Below are positions 26,693 to 35,736 of a DNA stretch of 64,000 bases, in pieces. A model generated the notes under the pieces. It had not been told where the DNA came from. It ran no database searches and was given only the letters and a program-made list of their open reading frames with translations. Numbering within the stretch: the stretch's first letter is position 1; the number at the start of each line of letters is the position of its first letter. The DNA is from Leclercia adecarboxylata (lineage in GTDB: Bacteria > Pseudomonadota > Gammaproteobacteria > Enterobacterales > Enterobacteriaceae): NCBI RefSeq assembly GCF_006171285.1, contig NZ_CP040889.1:4526001-4590000 (forward strand), in the 5' to 3' direction. Position numbers and translations under genes: made by a program.

Positions 26693-27268
26693 ATGAGCCA
26701 CTTCCGCCCCGTTGAGTTAATGCACGCCAGCCGCCTGTTGAATCACGGCCCGACAATCCTGATCACCAGCCGCGACGACACCCTTGAACGGCGCAACGTG
26801 ATGGCCGCCGCCTGGTCGATGCCGGTCGAGTTCGAACCGCCGCGCATCGCCATCGTGGTGGATAAAAGCGCCTGGTCGCGGGAGCTGATTGAGCGCAGCG
26901 GCATGTTCGGGATCGTGGTTCCCGGCGTGGCGGCCACCAACTGGACCTACGCCGTGGGCAGCGTCAGCGGGCGCGAGGAGGATAAGTTTAACTGCTACGG
27001 TATCCCGGTGATTAACGGCCCGGTGCTGGGGCTGCCGGTGATCGAAGAGAAGTGCCTGGCCTGGATGGAGTGCCGTCTGCTGCCCGCCACCTCCGCCGCA
27101 GAAAAATATGACACCCTGTTTGGCGAAGTGGTTTCTGCCGCCGCAGACGAACGGGCGTTTGTGGCCGGACGCTGGCAGTTTGACGACGATAAACGCAATA
27201 CCCTGCATCATCTCGGCGCGGGGACTTTTGTCACCAGCGGTCGGCAGGTGAAAGCGCCCGGTCAGTAA
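26693..27268 (+). CDS. yddH: flavin reductase-like protein YddH
   Basis: A 191-residue FMN-binding split-barrel protein, close to E. coli YddH (for example RNVMAAAWSMPVEFEPPRIA and AGTFVTSGRQV). The family (DIM6/NTAB) includes NAD(P)H:flavin oxidoreductases that feed two-component monooxygenases. No partner oxygenase is adjacent, though luciferase-type monooxygenases that would need reduced FMN lie at 51-55 kb. The start at 26693 follows GAGGA. Its 3' end overlaps the convergent protease gene by 7 bp. Confidence 0.88.
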   Translation: MSHFRPVELMHASRLLNHGPTILITSRDDTLERRNVMAAAWSMPVEFEPPRIAIVVDKSAWSRELIERSGMFGIVVPGVAATNWTYAVGSVSGREEDKFNCYGIPVINGPVLGLPVIEEKCLAWMECRLLPATSAAEKYDTLFGEVVSAAADERAFVAGRWQFDDDKRNTLHHLGAGTFVTSGRQVKAPGQ

Positions 27269-27879
27269 GTTTTATAGGGGATGCGCATCCGGTCCAGCAC
27301 GTTAGTAAAATCCTGCACCGCGATAAAGACCACCGCTCCTTCCCCCGGGATGACGTTGGTAATGATCCCCACCGTCTCCCCGGTCAGGCTGTCGATCACC
27401 GGCCCGCCTGACATGCCGGAGACCGCCCCCGCCCCGGTGACAATCCCGTAGTAGCAGCCGTTGCGCTTAACAAAGCCGTCGATCTTGCCCCGGCTGGATT
27501 TCGGCAGGCTGTTGATGGCGCTGTAGCCGAACAGCGTGACGTTGCGCCCGGCCCGGGCGTAGGCCAGTTGATGCACGATCTTTCCGAGGTTGTTATCGGC
27601 AATCACCGCTACATCGCAGATGGGGTGCTGGGCTTTGATCGGCTTCAGAAGCGGCACCGCGACGTGCGCGGCGGTGAGCGACAGGGTGCTGGAGACCGGA
27701 AACGTGGTGCCCTGCATCCCGGCCACAAACCAGTTCAGCGGCGCCGGCAGGCCGATAAAAACCATGTCCGCCTGTTTCGTGGCGGCAAAGTCGGTTTTGC
27801 TGGTACCGGACATCACCACGCACCCCAGCAGCAACAGGGGGGCGGCGGTGACGGCGAGAGCGAGATGCAGACGCTTCAT
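27262..27879 (-). CDS. trypsin-like serine protease lipoprotein
   Basis: A 205-residue protein with a lipoprotein signal peptide ending LLLLGC, so it is probably anchored in the periplasm by Cys19. A chymotrypsin-type triad is visible in order: His in SLTAAHVAV, Asp in ICDVAVIADN and Ser in SGMSGGPVID, with the glycine-rich oxyanion segment intact. It begins 13 bp after the EF-G paralogue stop on the same strand and is probably co-transcribed with it. The substrate is unknown; no PDZ domain is present. The Asp follows His by only about 25 residues, shorter than in trypsin. Confidence 0.75.
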   Translation of the reverse strand: MKRLHLALAVTAAPLLLLGCVVMSGTSKTDFAATKQADMVFIGLPAPLNWFVAGMQGTTFPVSSTLSLTAAHVAVPLLKPIKAQHPICDVAVIADNNLGKIVHQLAYARAGRNVTLFGYSAINSLPKSSRGKIDGFVKRNGCYYGIVTGAGAVSGMSGGPVIDSLTGETVGIITNVIPGEGAVVFIAVQDFTNVLDRMRIPYKTY

Positions 27880-27892
27880 GGTTCGCCCGGAG

Positions 27893-29995
27893 CTACTTTT
27901 TCGAGCGTCCGGCGATGATCTCATCGGCCACAACGCGCGGCGCTTCGGCGTAGTGGTGGAACTCCATGCTATAGGTCGCCCGCCCCTGGGACATCGACCG
28001 CAGCGTGGTGGCGTAGCCGAACATCTCCGCCAGCGGCACGTCGGCGCGGATAATCTGGCTGCCGAACTGCTCCTCCATCCCCTGCACCAGCCCGCGCCGG
28101 GACGAGAGGTCGCCCATGATATTCCCGGCGTACTCTTCCGGGGTTTCGACCTCCACGTGCATCATCGGCTCCAGGATCACCGGGTCGGCCCTGCGCGCCG
28201 CGTCCTTAAAGCCAAAGATCGCCGCCATACGAAACGCCATCTCCGAGGAGTCGACGTCGTGATAGGAGCCGAAGGTCAGGGTCGCTTTGATATCCACCAC
28301 CGGATAACCCGCCAGCACGCCGCTGTTCATCGCCTCGCGCAGCCCTTTCTCAACCGACGGAATATACTCCCGCGGCACCACCCCGCCCTTGGTGGCATCG
28401 ACAAAGGCGAAGCCGCTGCCCGGCTCCTGCGGTTCGAGGCTCAGCACCACGTGGCCGTACTGCCCTTTGCCCCCGGACTGGCGGACAAATTTGCCTTCGA
28501 CGTCGCTCACCGCTTTGCGGATAGTCTCCCGGTAGGTCACCTGCGGTCGGCCAATGTTGGCCTCAACGCCGAACTCGCGCTTCATGCGGTCGACGATGAT
28601 CTCAAGATGCAGTTCGCCCATCCCGGAGATAATGGTCTGGCCGGATTCTTCATCGGTATGCAGGTGGAAGGAAGGATCTTCCGCCGCCAGACGATGCAGG
28701 GCGATGCCCATTTTCTCCTGATCGGCCTTGGTTTTCGGCTCGATAGAGAGGGAGATCACCGGGTCCGGGAACTCCATCCGCTCAAGGGTGATCACCGCAT
28801 TGGGGTCGGTCAGGGTATCGCCGGTGGTGACATCCTTAAGCCCGACGCAGGCGGCGATATCCCCGGTTCTGAGCTCTTCGACGTCATGACGGTCGTTGGC
28901 GTGCATCAGCACAATGCGCCCGATGCGCTCCTTTTTGCCCTTCACCGGATTAAACACCGCGTCGCCTTTTTTCAGCACCCCGGAGTAGACGCGGATAAAG
29001 GTCAGCTGGCCGACGTAGGGGTCCGACATCAGCTTGAACGCCAGCGCCGAGAAGGGTTCGTCGTCGTTGGGGTGACGCTCGGCGTGCTGGCCTTTTTCAT
29101 CCACGCCGTCGATAGCGGGCACGTCGAGGGGCGACGGCATCAACTCGATCACCGCATCGAGCATCCGCTGCACCCCTTTGTTTTTAAAGGCGCTTCCGCA
29201 GAGCATCGGCTGGATCTCCCCGGCCACCGTGCGTTTACGTAAGCCGCGGATGATTTCCGCCTCGTCGAGATCGCCGGTTTCGAGGTATTTATCCATCAGC
29301 TCGTCGCTGGCTTCCGCCGCCGCCGAGACCATTTTTTCCCGCCAGGCTTGCGCAGTCGCCAGCAGATCGTCCGGCACCGGGGCATAGCTGAAGGTCATCC
29401 CCTGGGTGGTGTCATCCCAGAGAATGGCCCGCATGTGGATCAGGTCGACCACCCCGGTGAAATGATCTTCCGCGCCGATGGGGATGACAATCGGCACCGG
29501 ATGGGCTTTCAGCCGGTCGATCATCATCTGCACAACGTGAAAGAAATCGGCTCCCGGCCGATCCATCTTGTTCACAAAGGCAATGCGCGGCACCCGGTAC
29601 TTGTTGGCCTGGCGCCAGACCGTTTCCGACTGCGGCTGCACGCCGCCCACCGAGTCGTAAACCATCACCGCGCCGTCCAGCACCCGCATGGAGCGCTCCA
29701 CCTCAATGGTGAAATCGACGTGCCCGGGGGTGTCGATAATGTTGATGCGGTGCGGCTCAAACTCGCGATCCATGCCGGACCAGAAACAGCTCACCGCCGC
29801 CGAGGTGATGGTAATCCCCCGCTCCTGCTCCTGCGCCATCCAGTCGGTGATCGCCGCGCCATCATGGACCTCCCCCATCTTGTGACTCACCCCGGTATAG
29901 AACAGGATGCGCTCGGTAGTGGTGGTTTTACCGGCATCAATATGTGCCGAGATACCGATGTTGCGATAACGCTCGAGAGGAATGGGCCGGTTCAT
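27893..29995 (-). CDS. second elongation factor G (paralogue of FusA)
   Basis: A 700-residue translational GTPase, four residues shorter than E. coli FusA and alignable along its whole length. All GTPase motifs are intact: [10 protein letters not shown] (G1), [10 protein letters not shown] (switch I), DTPGHVDF (G3), NKMD (G4) and [11 protein letters not shown] (G5). Domain IV with [11 protein letters not shown] is present. It is not beside rpsL, rpsG or tuf, so it is a paralogue and not the housekeeping gene. Differences from FusA are spread throughout (for example [14 protein letters not shown] for TAFWSGMAKQYEPH). Such paralogues are proposed to act in ribosome recycling, stress translation or antibiotic tolerance; here the role is unknown. 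Confidence 0.92.
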   Translation of the reverse strand: MNRPIPLERYRNIGISAHIDAGKTTTTERILFYTGVSHKMGEVHDGAAITDWMAQEQERGITITSAAVSCFWSGMDREFEPHRINIIDTPGHVDFTIEVERSMRVLDGAVMVYDSVGGVQPQSETVWRQANKYRVPRIAFVNKMDRPGADFFHVVQMMIDRLKAHPVPIVIPIGAEDHFTGVVDLIHMRAILWDDTTQGMTFSYAPVPDDLLATAQAWREKMVSAAAEASDELMDKYLETGDLDEAEIIRGLRKRTVAGEIQPMLCGSAFKNKGVQRMLDAVIELMPSPLDVPAIDGVDEKGQHAERHPNDDEPFSALAFKLMSDPYVGQLTFIRVYSGVLKKGDAVFNPVKGKKERIGRIVLMHANDRHDVEELRTGDIAACVGLKDVTTGDTLTDPNAVITLERMEFPDPVISLSIEPKTKADQEKMGIALHRLAAEDPSFHLHTDEESGQTIISGMGELHLEIIVDRMKREFGVEANIGRPQVTYRETIRKAVSDVEGKFVRQSGGKGQYGHVVLSLEPQEPGSGFAFVDATKGGVVPREYIPSVEKGLREAMNSGVLAGYPVVDIKATLTFGSYHDVDSSEMAFRMAAIFGFKDAARRADPVILEPMMHVEVETPEEYAGNIMGDLSSRRGLVQGMEEQFGSQIIRADVPLAEMFGYATTLRSMSQGRATYSMEFHHYAEAPRVVADEIIAGRSKK

Positions 29996-30117
29996 GATGC
30001 ATCCTTATTTAATGGACATGAAAATCACGCGCTGGGTTAGCGCGTGGAGGTATGTAGATCAGTGTAGTGCCCTGTAAACCGGGGGACGGGTGATTTGGCG
30101 GTGGGGTGGAGGGGGAT

Positions 30118-30996
30118 TTACACAGCGGGTGACCAGCCGTCGTATTGCAGGGCGAACTCTTGTGCCGGGCCCTGGCTCACCGTTGCAGTGACGGGGGCAT
30201 TAAAGTGCATCCCTGAAACGGTGAGTTTGTCGGTTGCTACCCGCTCAAGCAGGCGTTTGCGGGTGGCTGCCGCAGCAACGGGATCGCTGTCAAAGGCGAT
30301 GGTCACCTCCGGGTGTTCAACCTGGATATGCGGGAAATGGACAATATCGCCCCAGATAAGCAGTGACGCTTTCTCATCGCCAACAACGTAGCCGCTGTGG
30401 CCGGGGGTATGGCCAGGCAGGGCCACGGCCTGGATCCCGGGCAGGATATCTTCCTGACGGAACGGCACCAGCTTCTCGTCGTATGCCGCGAAAGCGTTTT
30501 GCGCCAGGGAGAATGAGGGCTTAAACCCATCCGGGGCGCTGGCCTGCACGGTTTTATTCCGCCAGAACGCCAGTTCATCCTGATGGACAAACAGCCGTTC
30601 AACATTGCGGAAATGCGGCGTCTGCAAGGGGCCCGCCAGACCCCCAATATGGTCGGGGTGCGCGTGGGTGAGCAAGATCGTATCGATCTGCAACGGATCG
30701 ATACCCGCCGCCGCCAGCGCCACGGGCAAACGTCCGCCCCACCCTTTAAAATTCCCCGCTCCGCTGTCGACCAGGATGGTCTGCTCACCGTTCTGAACCA
30801 CATAGACGTTGATGTTCATCCGTGGCAGCACAGAGACGCCGCGCCGTTGCAAAACGGCCTCAGCCTGTGACCCGGTGATCCCGGATAACAGCTCAAATGA
30901 AGCGTCGAGATAGCCATCGCTGAGCATAGTGACCACCATATCGCCCACTTTTTTGCGATTGACTGCAGGGGCCTGCATAGTATGAACAGGGGACAT
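30118..30996 (-). CDS. metallo-beta-lactamase-fold hydrolase
   Basis: A 292-residue MBL-fold protein. The metal motif THAHPDHIGG lies near residue 110, preceded by LVDSGAGN; later ligands lie in GHTPGHSGYVV, WGDIVHFPH and the C-terminal GMHF. The sequence is closer to lactonase or generic hydrolase members than to true beta-lactamases. No secretion signal is obvious. It is divergent from the LysR gene at 31117, with 120 bp between, so that regulator probably controls it. RBS AGAGGT precedes the start. Confidence 0.82.
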   Translation of the reverse strand: MSPVHTMQAPAVNRKKVGDMVVTMLSDGYLDASFELLSGITGSQAEAVLQRRGVSVLPRMNINVYVVQNGEQTILVDSGAGNFKGWGGRLPVALAAAGIDPLQIDTILLTHAHPDHIGGLAGPLQTPHFRNVERLFVHQDELAFWRNKTVQASAPDGFKPSFSLAQNAFAAYDEKLVPFRQEDILPGIQAVALPGHTPGHSGYVVGDEKASLLIWGDIVHFPHIQVEHPEVTIAFDSDPVAAAATRKRLLERVATDKLTVSGMHFNAPVTATVSQGPAQEFALQYDGWSPAV

Positions 30997-31116
30997 GTCA
31001 TTACCTCTTTTGGTTGAATGACATCAGCATAAGTATTTGGTGATGCGCTAAAAAGTGGCGTTTTCGTATTACACTGTTATCACATAAGAAACAATCCCAC
31101 CCGGAAGGCGGAAACG

Positions 31117-32052
31117 ATGAGCGCCAGGATGTTCGAGCTGATGAACATATTTGTAGAGGTTGCCGAACAGGGCAGCTTTACGCGGGCGGCGGACAGGCTG
31201 CAGCTTCACCGCCCTGCCGTCACCAAAGCCCTGCAACAACTGGAAGACGAACTGGGGGCAAAACTCCTGCACCGGACCACCCGCAAAATCAACCTCACCT
31301 CTGAAGGGGAACTGTTTTTCCAGCGTGCAAAAGTCCTGCTGCATGAGGTGGACGACGTGCTGGATTCTTTCTCACCTACCCGCCCGCCGCGTGGCCGGCT
31401 TCGCGTCGATACCCCGCTTTCGCTTGCCCATGCGGTGCTGATCCCTGCGCTGTCCGGGTTTCAGGAAAAATACCCGGAGATTGAACTGGAGTTGACCTCC
31501 TCCGATCACCGCGTCGACATGGTGGCGGAAGGGATTGACTGCGTGATCCGTCTTGGGGAGTTGCAGGACTCCACGCTTATCTCCCGACGTCTTGGGGATG
31601 CACGCCTGGTGACCTGCGCCTCTCCCGCCTATCTGGAAAAATACGGCACCCCTTCTACACCTGACGAACTCGCGGGACATAAAGCAATAATGTTCTTTTC
31701 CGGCCACAGCCGTGCGGTGATGGACTGGCGTTTTGTGCAGGACGGTACCCCGGTGATCGTGCGTCCCGCCAGAACCATGCTGGTCGATAATTCCGATATT
31801 TTGCTCTCCTGCGGGCTGTCGGGGCTGGGTATGTTACAGGGGATCCATGCAGTTCTGGCTCCGCATCTCCGGGCTGGCGCGCTGGTTGAGGTGCTTGCCG
31901 GCTATACCACCGTCACCAAGCCCATCTCGGTGCTCTATCCCGACCGACGCTATCTGGCGCCTAAAGTGCGGGTCTTTATCGACTGGTTAAGCGAACTCTT
32001 TACCGAACAATCAGCGCAGTTAACCGGATTGTTACCCATAAAGAAACAGTGA
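31117..32052 (+). CDS. LysR-family regulator
   Basis: A 311-residue LysR protein with the HTH at about residues 5-63 (NIFVEVAEQGSFTRAADRLQ, then RPAVTKALQQLEDELGAKLL) followed by HRTTRKINLTSEGE and a CrgA-like effector domain. It lies between a divergent MBL-fold hydrolase and, 85 bp downstream in the same direction, a quinone-oxidoreductase-like gene; it may regulate both. Confidence 0.85.
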   Translation: MSARMFELMNIFVEVAEQGSFTRAADRLQLHRPAVTKALQQLEDELGAKLLHRTTRKINLTSEGELFFQRAKVLLHEVDDVLDSFSPTRPPRGRLRVDTPLSLAHAVLIPALSGFQEKYPEIELELTSSDHRVDMVAEGIDCVIRLGELQDSTLISRRLGDARLVTCASPAYLEKYGTPSTPDELAGHKAIMFFSGHSRAVMDWRFVQDGTPVIVRPARTMLVDNSDILLSCGLSGLGMLQGIHAVLAPHLRAGALVEVLAGYTTVTKPISVLYPDRRYLAPKVRVFIDWLSELFTEQSAQLTGLLPIKKQ

Positions 32053-32137
32053 AGTTCCGATAGCGCGGTTTTTCCCTCGAATGTTGCCCGGTACAGTTTG
32101 TTCATCAGACAGTCCGTTAAGTCATTCGAGGTGAAAA

Positions 32138-33127
32138 ATGTCAAAAGTTGTTGTGTTTAACCAGACGGGTAGCGCAGATGTGCTCGAACTTCAGGACGTT
32201 ACCGTGCCCGCCCCGTCGGCGGATGAGGTACAGATTGCGGTTCACGCCATCGGCATTAACCGGGCTGAGATCATGTATCGCACCGGTCAGTATGTCATCG
32301 AGCCACAGTTCCCGGCTCGCCTCGGCTATGAAGCTGCCGGAGTGGTGAAATCCGTCGGAACCAACGTCACCGAATTTAGCCCTGGCGACAGGGTGAGCGT
32401 GATCCCTGCCTTTTCGTTCAGCGTCTATGGCATGTACGGCGAAGTCGTGAACGCACCGGCACACGCCGTAGTGAAACATCCCGAGAACCTTAGCTTTGAA
32501 CAGGCTGCTGCCAGTTGGATGATGTACGTCACCGCTTTTGGTGCCCTGGTCGAGTACGGCGAGGTGAAAAAAGGGGATTATGTTCTGATCAACGCCGCCT
32601 CCAGCAGCGTCGGGCTGGCGGCCATTCAAATAGCGAGAATGCGCGGTGCCCTTCCTGTCGCCATGACGCGCACAAGCGATAAGCGCGCCCTGCTGCTGGA
32701 GGCAGGTGCCGCTGCGGTGGTCGCCAGTCAGGAGCAGAATGTGGCTGATGAGCTAAACCGCATTACGGAGGATAAAGGGCTGCAGATGGTCTTTGACCCG
32801 GTAGGCGGCCCAGGCGTGGGGGACATTGCGAAGGTGATGTCTGACGGCGCCGTGTTCTTCCAGTACGGTGCGCTGGACAGCCGCGATCTCTCGGTGCCGG
32901 TGTTCGCGATCCTCGGCAAACATCTGACCTTCCGCGGGTATGAGCTTTTTGAGATCACCACCAACGCCGACAAAATGGCGCGAGCAAAAGCCTTTGTCAG
33001 TGACGGGTTACGCAGCGGAGCGCTTAAGCCGCTCATCGACAAAACCTTTCCGCTGGAACAGATTGCTGATGCACAGCGGTATATGGAGTCGAACGGCCAG
33101 GTAGGGAAGATTGTGGTGACGGTGTGA
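32138..33127 (+). CDS. zinc-free MDR-family NADPH:quinone oxidoreductase-like protein
   Basis: A 329-residue medium-chain dehydrogenase/reductase. The N-terminal GroES-like domain carries LGYEAAGVVKSVG, and the Rossmann domain has an NADPH motif NAASSSVGLAAIQIA (A-A-x-S-x-V-G type). The cysteine ligands of zinc alcohol dehydrogenases are missing, which points to a quinone or enone reductase. It starts 85 bp after the LysR gene on the same strand, and the REP array follows. Confidence 0.83.
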   Translation: MSKVVVFNQTGSADVLELQDVTVPAPSADEVQIAVHAIGINRAEIMYRTGQYVIEPQFPARLGYEAAGVVKSVGTNVTEFSPGDRVSVIPAFSFSVYGMYGEVVNAPAHAVVKHPENLSFEQAAASWMMYVTAFGALVEYGEVKKGDYVLINAASSSVGLAAIQIARMRGALPVAMTRTSDKRALLLEAGAAAVVASQEQNVADELNRITEDKGLQMVFDPVGGPGVGDIAKVMSDGAVFFQYGALDSRDLSVPVFAILGKHLTFRGYELFEITTNADKMARAKAFVSDGLRSGALKPLIDKTFPLEQIADAQRYMESNGQVGKIVVTV

Positions 33128-33139
33128 GGTTTTAAACCA

Positions 33140-33380
33140 GCCGGGTGGCGGCTGCGCCTTACCCGGCCTGGGGGCTCGGAGTTAGTTTTGCCGGGTGGCG
33201 GCTGCGCCTTACCCGGCCTACGGTTCGGGGGGTGGTTTTGCCGGGTGGCGGCTTCGCCTTACCCGGCCGGGGGGTTCGGGGCGGGTTTTGCCGGGTGGCG
33301 GCTTCGCCTTACCCGGCCTACGGGTGCGGGTGTGGTTCGTGCAGTTGTAGGCCGGGCAAAGCGAAGCTGCCGCCCGGCGA
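33140..33380. repeat. five-unit REP array, four units at exact 50-bp spacing
   Basis: Four REP units in the same orientation start at 33140, 33190, 33240 and 33290 (GCCGGGTGGCGGC[T][G/T]CGCCTTACCC), each about 31 bp with a 19-bp GT/CG-rich spacer, then a fifth in the opposite orientation at about 33346-33380. The array fills the gap between the oxidoreductase gene and the convergent glycerate kinase gene. Regular 50-bp periodicity indicates tandem amplification of one REP-plus-spacer unit. Confidence 0.92.
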
Positions 33381-33387
33381 TACCCGC

Positions 33388-34650
33388 TCACCTGACCACT
33401 ACCACCCGTATATCATTCACGTTGGTTAACGTCGGGCCGGTCACCAGCAGATCCCCCAGCGCAGCGAAGTAGCTGTAACTGTCGTGTCCGCGCAGCATCG
33501 CCTTCGCATCCAGCGCGGTGCGCGACAGCGTATCCGGTGTGACGATGGCCCCTGCGGCATCCTCGGTGCCGTCGATACCGTCGCTGTCCCCCGCGATGGC
33601 GTAGATCCCCTCCTCGCCCTTCAGCGCGCAGGCCAGCGCCAGCAGGAACTCGGTGTTGCGCCCGCCGCGCCCGCAGCCGGTGTCGCCGATGGTCACCGTG
33701 GTCTCGCCGCCGCTCAGCAGCACCGCCGGGCCTTTCACCGGCAGGCCGTACTGCTTCATGGATTTCGCGATCCCGGCCATCACAATCCCCAGTTGGGCGC
33801 TTTCGCCCTCTAGCGCATCGCCCAGAATCAATGGGGTGTAGCCCATCCGCCGGGCCACCTCTGCTGCGGCGGCCAGCGCCCCGGACGGCGTGGCGATCAG
33901 GCGGATATCCTCGTCAATGTCCGCAGGCGTCACCGGCGCGCGCGGGGTTCGCATCACCCGCATCACCGGATCCGGCAGATCCAGACCGTAGCGGGCGATA
34001 ATCTCCAGCGCCTCTTCGGTTGTTGAGCTGTCCGCCACCGTCGGGCCAGAGGCGATGCTCTGGGGATCGTCGCCAGGCACGTCGCTGATGATAAGCGTGA
34101 TCACCCGGGCGGGTCTGGCGGCCAGCGCCAGGCGGCCGCCTTTAATGTCAGAGAGCTGCTTGCGAACGGTATTCATCTCCTTGATGGTCGCCCCGCTCTT
34201 CAACAGCGCCTTGTTCACCGCCTGCTTGTCGGCAAGCGTGATCCCCTTACGCGGTAGCGCCAGCAGCGACGAGCCCCCGCCGGAGATCAGCGCGATGACG
34301 CAGTCGTCGGCGGTAAGGTTTTTCACCTGCTCCATCATCAGCATCGAGGCCACTTCGCTCATCGCATCCGAGACCGGGTGCGCCGCCTCGACGATGCGGA
34401 TTTTTTGCGTCGGGGCCGCGTGACCGTAGCGGGTCACTACCACACCCTGCAGATCCACATCCGGCCAGGCGGCCTCCAGCGCGGCAGCCATGGCGGCGCT
34501 GGCTTTCCCGGCCCCGACCACAATGCAGCGTCCGCGCGGTTTCTCCGGCAGAGCTTTGATAAGCGCTTCATGGGGATCGGCACTCTTCACTGCCGCCATG
34601 AAGATCTCAGTAAGCGCCCCTCTCAGGGCGCTGTCGTCGTGTTGATCCAT
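33388..34650 (-). CDS. glycerate 2-kinase / TtuD-family protein (MOFRL domain)
   Basis: A 420-residue class II glycerate kinase. The N-terminal GckA/TtuD domain carries VVGAGKASAAMAAALE and ALISGGGSSLLALPRKGI, with a phosphate-binding glycine-rich loop. The C-terminal MOFRL domain includes GGETTVTI and GCGRGGRNTEFLLALA. It would phosphorylate D-glycerate to 2-phosphoglycerate, although Agrobacterium TtuD was first described as a hydroxypyruvate reductase. It lies 3 bp downstream of the tartrate dehydrogenase-type gene in the same operon. Confidence 0.87.
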   Translation of the reverse strand: MDQHDDSALRGALTEIFMAAVKSADPHEALIKALPEKPRGRCIVVGAGKASAAMAAALEAAWPDVDLQGVVVTRYGHAAPTQKIRIVEAAHPVSDAMSEVASMLMMEQVKNLTADDCVIALISGGGSSLLALPRKGITLADKQAVNKALLKSGATIKEMNTVRKQLSDIKGGRLALAARPARVITLIISDVPGDDPQSIASGPTVADSSTTEEALEIIARYGLDLPDPVMRVMRTPRAPVTPADIDEDIRLIATPSGALAAAAEVARRMGYTPLILGDALEGESAQLGIVMAGIAKSMKQYGLPVKGPAVLLSGGETTVTIGDTGCGRGGRNTEFLLALACALKGEEGIYAIAGDSDGIDGTEDAAGAIVTPDTLSRTALDAKAMLRGHDSYSYFAALGDLLVTGPTLTNVNDIRVVVVR

Positions 34651-34653
34651 AGG

Positions 34654-35721
34654 TCAGCCTTCTGCGATGGCGCGGATCACCGCCTGGGTGACCTCGCGGG
34701 TATTGGCCGTGCCGCCCACGTCCGGGGTCATGATCCCCTCGGCGCAGACCTGCTCCACGGCGGTCATCAGACGGGCGGCGGCTTCGGCTTCGCCCAGATG
34801 CTCCAGCATCTGCGCCGCGGTCCAGAAGCTGGCGACAGGGTTGGCGATGCCCTTGCCGGTGATATCAAACGCCGAGCCGTGGATCGGTTCGAACATCGAC
34901 GGGAAGCGGCGCTCCGGGTCGATATTAGCGGTCGGCGCCACCCCCAGGCTGCCCGCCAGGGCGCCTGCCAGATCGGAGAGGATGTCGGCGTGCAGGTTGG
35001 TGGCCACGATGGTGTCCAGCGACTCCGGGTGCAGGGTCATTCGGACGGTCATGGCATCCACCAGCATTTTGTCCCAGGTGACATCCGGGAACTCACGGGC
35101 GACTTCGGCGGCGATCTCATCCCACATCACCATCCCGTGACGCTGGGCGTTGGACTTGGTCACCACGGTTAACAGCTTTCGCGGACGCGTCTGCGCCAGA
35201 CGGAAGGCATAGCGCATGATGCGCGTCACCCCGGTGCGGGTGAAAATCGCCACCTCGGTGCCCACCTCTTCCGGCAGACCGCGGTGCGCCCGCCCGCCGT
35301 GACCGGAGTATTCCCCTTCCGAGTTCTCACGCACAATCACCCAGTCGAGGGTGCCCGGCACCGCCTTTCGCAGCGGAGACTGAATGCCCGGCAGGATTTT
35401 GGTCGGTCGCACGTTGGCGTACTGGTCGAAGCCCTGGCAAATCGGCAGACGCAGCCCCCAGAGGGTGATGTGGTCCGGCACGTCCGGGGCACCCACAGCG
35501 CCAAAGTAGATGGCATCAAAAGCTTTTAACTGCGCCAGTCCGTCCTCCGGCATCATCACGCCGTGGGTTTTGTAATAGTCCGAACCCCATTCAAAGGTGT
35601 GTACCGAGAAACGCATATTTCCCTGACGCTGCGCCAGCGCATGTAACACCTCTATCCCTGCGGTGATCACTTCCGGACCGATACCGTCTGCGGGGATGGC
35701 TGCAATCGCGTAATCTTTCAT
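34654..35721 (-). CDS. tartrate dehydrogenase / D-malate dehydrogenase-type decarboxylase
   Basis: A 355-residue member of the isopropylmalate/isocitrate dehydrogenase family, subgroup TtuC/DmlA. The N-terminal IAAIPADGIGPEV and the substrate loop VRENSEGEYSGHGGR are diagnostic; the metal-binding aspartates lie in VDAMTVRM and NLHADILSDLAG, and the NAD site in FEPIHGSAFDITGKG. It would oxidise tartrate to D-glycerate with CO2 release, or D-malate to pyruvate. The order transporter, dehydrogenase, kinase supports the tartrate route. Confidence 0.87.
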   Translation of the reverse strand: MKDYAIAAIPADGIGPEVITAGIEVLHALAQRQGNMRFSVHTFEWGSDYYKTHGVMMPEDGLAQLKAFDAIYFGAVGAPDVPDHITLWGLRLPICQGFDQYANVRPTKILPGIQSPLRKAVPGTLDWVIVRENSEGEYSGHGGRAHRGLPEEVGTEVAIFTRTGVTRIMRYAFRLAQTRPRKLLTVVTKSNAQRHGMVMWDEIAAEVAREFPDVTWDKMLVDAMTVRMTLHPESLDTIVATNLHADILSDLAGALAGSLGVAPTANIDPERRFPSMFEPIHGSAFDITGKGIANPVASFWTAAQMLEHLGEAEAAARLMTAVEQVCAEGIMTPDVGGTANTREVTQAVIRAIAEG

Positions 35722-35736
35722 CTGTGTTTCCTTTAA

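Noticed and set aside
27590..29242. 550-codon open frame antisense to the EF-G paralogue
   Set aside because: Same cause: low-complexity His/Arg/Gly-rich translation opposite a strongly conserved GTPase gene.
33140..33380. CRISPR-like array of regular repeats
   Set aside because: The repeats are REP palindromes with 19-bp similar spacers, no cas genes are near, and spacers are not unique sequences of 30-40 bp.
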